Shown here: in pieces, positions 63,281-64,000 of the stretch | Layout: every line of letters begins with the position of its first letter | How positions within the stretch are numbered: position 1 is the first letter of the stretch | Source: JBDWFY01 sp039976075 | GTDB taxonomy: Bacteria > Pseudomonadota > Alphaproteobacteria > Rhizobiales > Stappiaceae | Reading direction: 5' to 3' | NCBI GenBank assembly: GCA_039976075.1 | Contig: JBDWFY010000001.1 | Location: 806,001-870,000 of the forward strand | Length of the DNA stretch: 64,000 nucleotides | The notes under the pieces: generated by a model | What the model was told of the DNA's origin: nothing | Database searches by the model: none | Seen by the model: only the letters and a program-made list of their open reading frames with translations | Made by a program: the position numbers and the translations under genes

Positions 63281-64000
63281 TCACGCCGCAGCGGCAGACC
63301 GGATACGCTTTGATGGCTCACGCAGTGTGACCAGTTCCTCTGCCGCTGTCGGGTGAACTGCAACGGTTGCGTCAAAATCGGCTTTTGTTGCACCCATCTT
63401 GATGGCAATGCCCAAAACTTGCGCCAATTCACCCGCATCGTGGCCCATAACATGCACGCCAAGGACTTTGTCAGTTTCCGCATCAACGATCACTTTCATG
63501 AACGTTTTTTCGTCTCGATCCGTCAGCGTCAGTTTCATTGGGCGAAAACTGCTGCTGTAAATGTCCAGTGCTCCGAAGGAAGCCTGGGCTTCTTCTTCCG
63601 TCAGTCCAACTGTGCCGATCTCCGGCTGGGAGAACACCGCGCTGGCAATATTGCTGTGATCAACGGTCTTGGACAGATTGCCGTAGACCGTATCAGCAAA
63701 AGCGTGACCTTCCCGGATTGCAACTGGCGTGAGATTGACGCGGTTCGTCACATCGCCCACTGCATAAACACTCGAAATGTTCGTATTTGAATATTCGTCA
63801 ACGACGATAGCACCCGCATGGTCCAAATCTACGCCTGCAGCCTCCAGACCAAGATCTTCTGTGTGGGGTCTGCGGCCAATGGCGAACATGATCTGGTCGA
63901 CATTTAGGGCCTTGCCCTGTTTGGTGTGTCCGACCAATCCCTGATCCGATTTTTCAATCTGTGTAAAGACATCTTCAGTGATGACATTGATGCCCTTTTT
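63281..64000 (-). CDS. gor: Glutathione reductase, 3' part
   Basis: The C-terminal 239 residues of a pyridine-nucleotide disulfide oxidoreductase; the gene continues beyond the right edge of the window. Seen here are the end of the NADPH-binding domain, the FAD-binding VYAVGDVTNRVNLTPVAI segment, and the dimerisation domain with the catalytic VHPTAAEE motif. The redox-active cysteine pair lies in the missing N-terminal part. The dimer-domain pattern fits glutathione reductase rather than dihydrolipoamide dehydrogenase, where the motif is usually CHAHPTLSE. Confidence 0.93.
   Translation of the reverse strand, partial: KKGINVITEDVFTQIEKSDQGLVGHTKQGKALNVDQIMFAIGRRPHTEDLGLEAAGVDLDHAGAIVVDEYSNTNISSVYAVGDVTNRVNLTPVAIREGHAFADTVYGNLSKTVDHSNIASAVFSQPEIGTVGLTEEEAQASFGALDIYSSSFRPMKLTLTDRDEKTFMKVIVDAETDKVLGVHVMGHDAGELAQVLGIAIKMGATKADFDATVAVHPTAAEELVTLREPSKRIRSAAAA

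Overview
The window is a chromosomal segment of an alphaproteobacterium, most likely of the order Hyphomicrobiales (Rhizobiales). The evidence is the aerobic cobalamin set cobP-cobW-cobN-cobO-cobQ with cobC-cobD, the Atm1-type ABC exporter next to psd-pssA, the cimA-cysS and nadE-gltX neighbourhoods, a DUF2865 protein, and two diverged copies of an intergenic palindromic repeat that looks like those common in this order. Genus is not assigned; moderate GC, TRAP transport and GltS would fit a marine member. No phage, insertion sequence, CRISPR array or rRNA was seen. There is one tRNA (Asn-GTT).

Layout. 1-1113: a secreted collagen-like repeat protein on the minus strand with an AT-rich upstream region. 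1114-10606: cobalamin genes. cobC-cobD run rightward; cobP-W-N-O-Q run leftward behind a cobalamin riboswitch at about 10728-10925. 11005-15735: a small membrane protein, tRNA-Asn, an unlisted 54-aa membrane protein, gltS, a DegT-type aminotransferase and a secreted 203-aa protein of unknown role. 16009-20349: cysK, cardiolipin synthase, an AlaX-type editing protein and mercaptopyruvate sulfurtransferase. 20401-24434: an OmpA-like lipoprotein, an L,D-transpeptidase and tex. 24435-25870: a second AT-rich island with a secreted KDRGG-repeat protein, closed by a bidirectional terminator.

25915-35836: an orphan oligopeptide-type binding protein, a CHASE-GGDEF protein, puuE, and a padR-adaptor-RND pump unit ending in a strong terminator. 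36022-40319: phospholipid synthesis (pssA, psd), then an Atm1-type exporter coupled to an ArsR-family repressor with a perfect 24-bp palindrome before it. 40364-49957: LysM protein, LOG protein, rarD, cimA, cysS, a large L,D-transpeptidase, a 55-aa secreted peptide and a CreA-family protein. 50141-54521: TAXI-TRAP transporter operon (binding protein, fused permease, UspA). 55002-64000: phytase-like secreted protein, DUF2865 protein, gltX, an MFS transporter, nadE and the 3' part of gor.

Most of the window is ordinary core genome. The most distinctive content is the pair of secreted, repeat-rich, highly charged proteins at 242-790 and 25024-25788. They share a signal or anchor segment, a low-complexity D/R/G/K repeat and a C-terminal CQQ-x14/15-C motif, and both lie behind AT-rich DNA. 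Other points worth checking are an RND pump with about 100 extra residues, the ArsR-Atm1 regulatory unit, and two small genes not previously listed.
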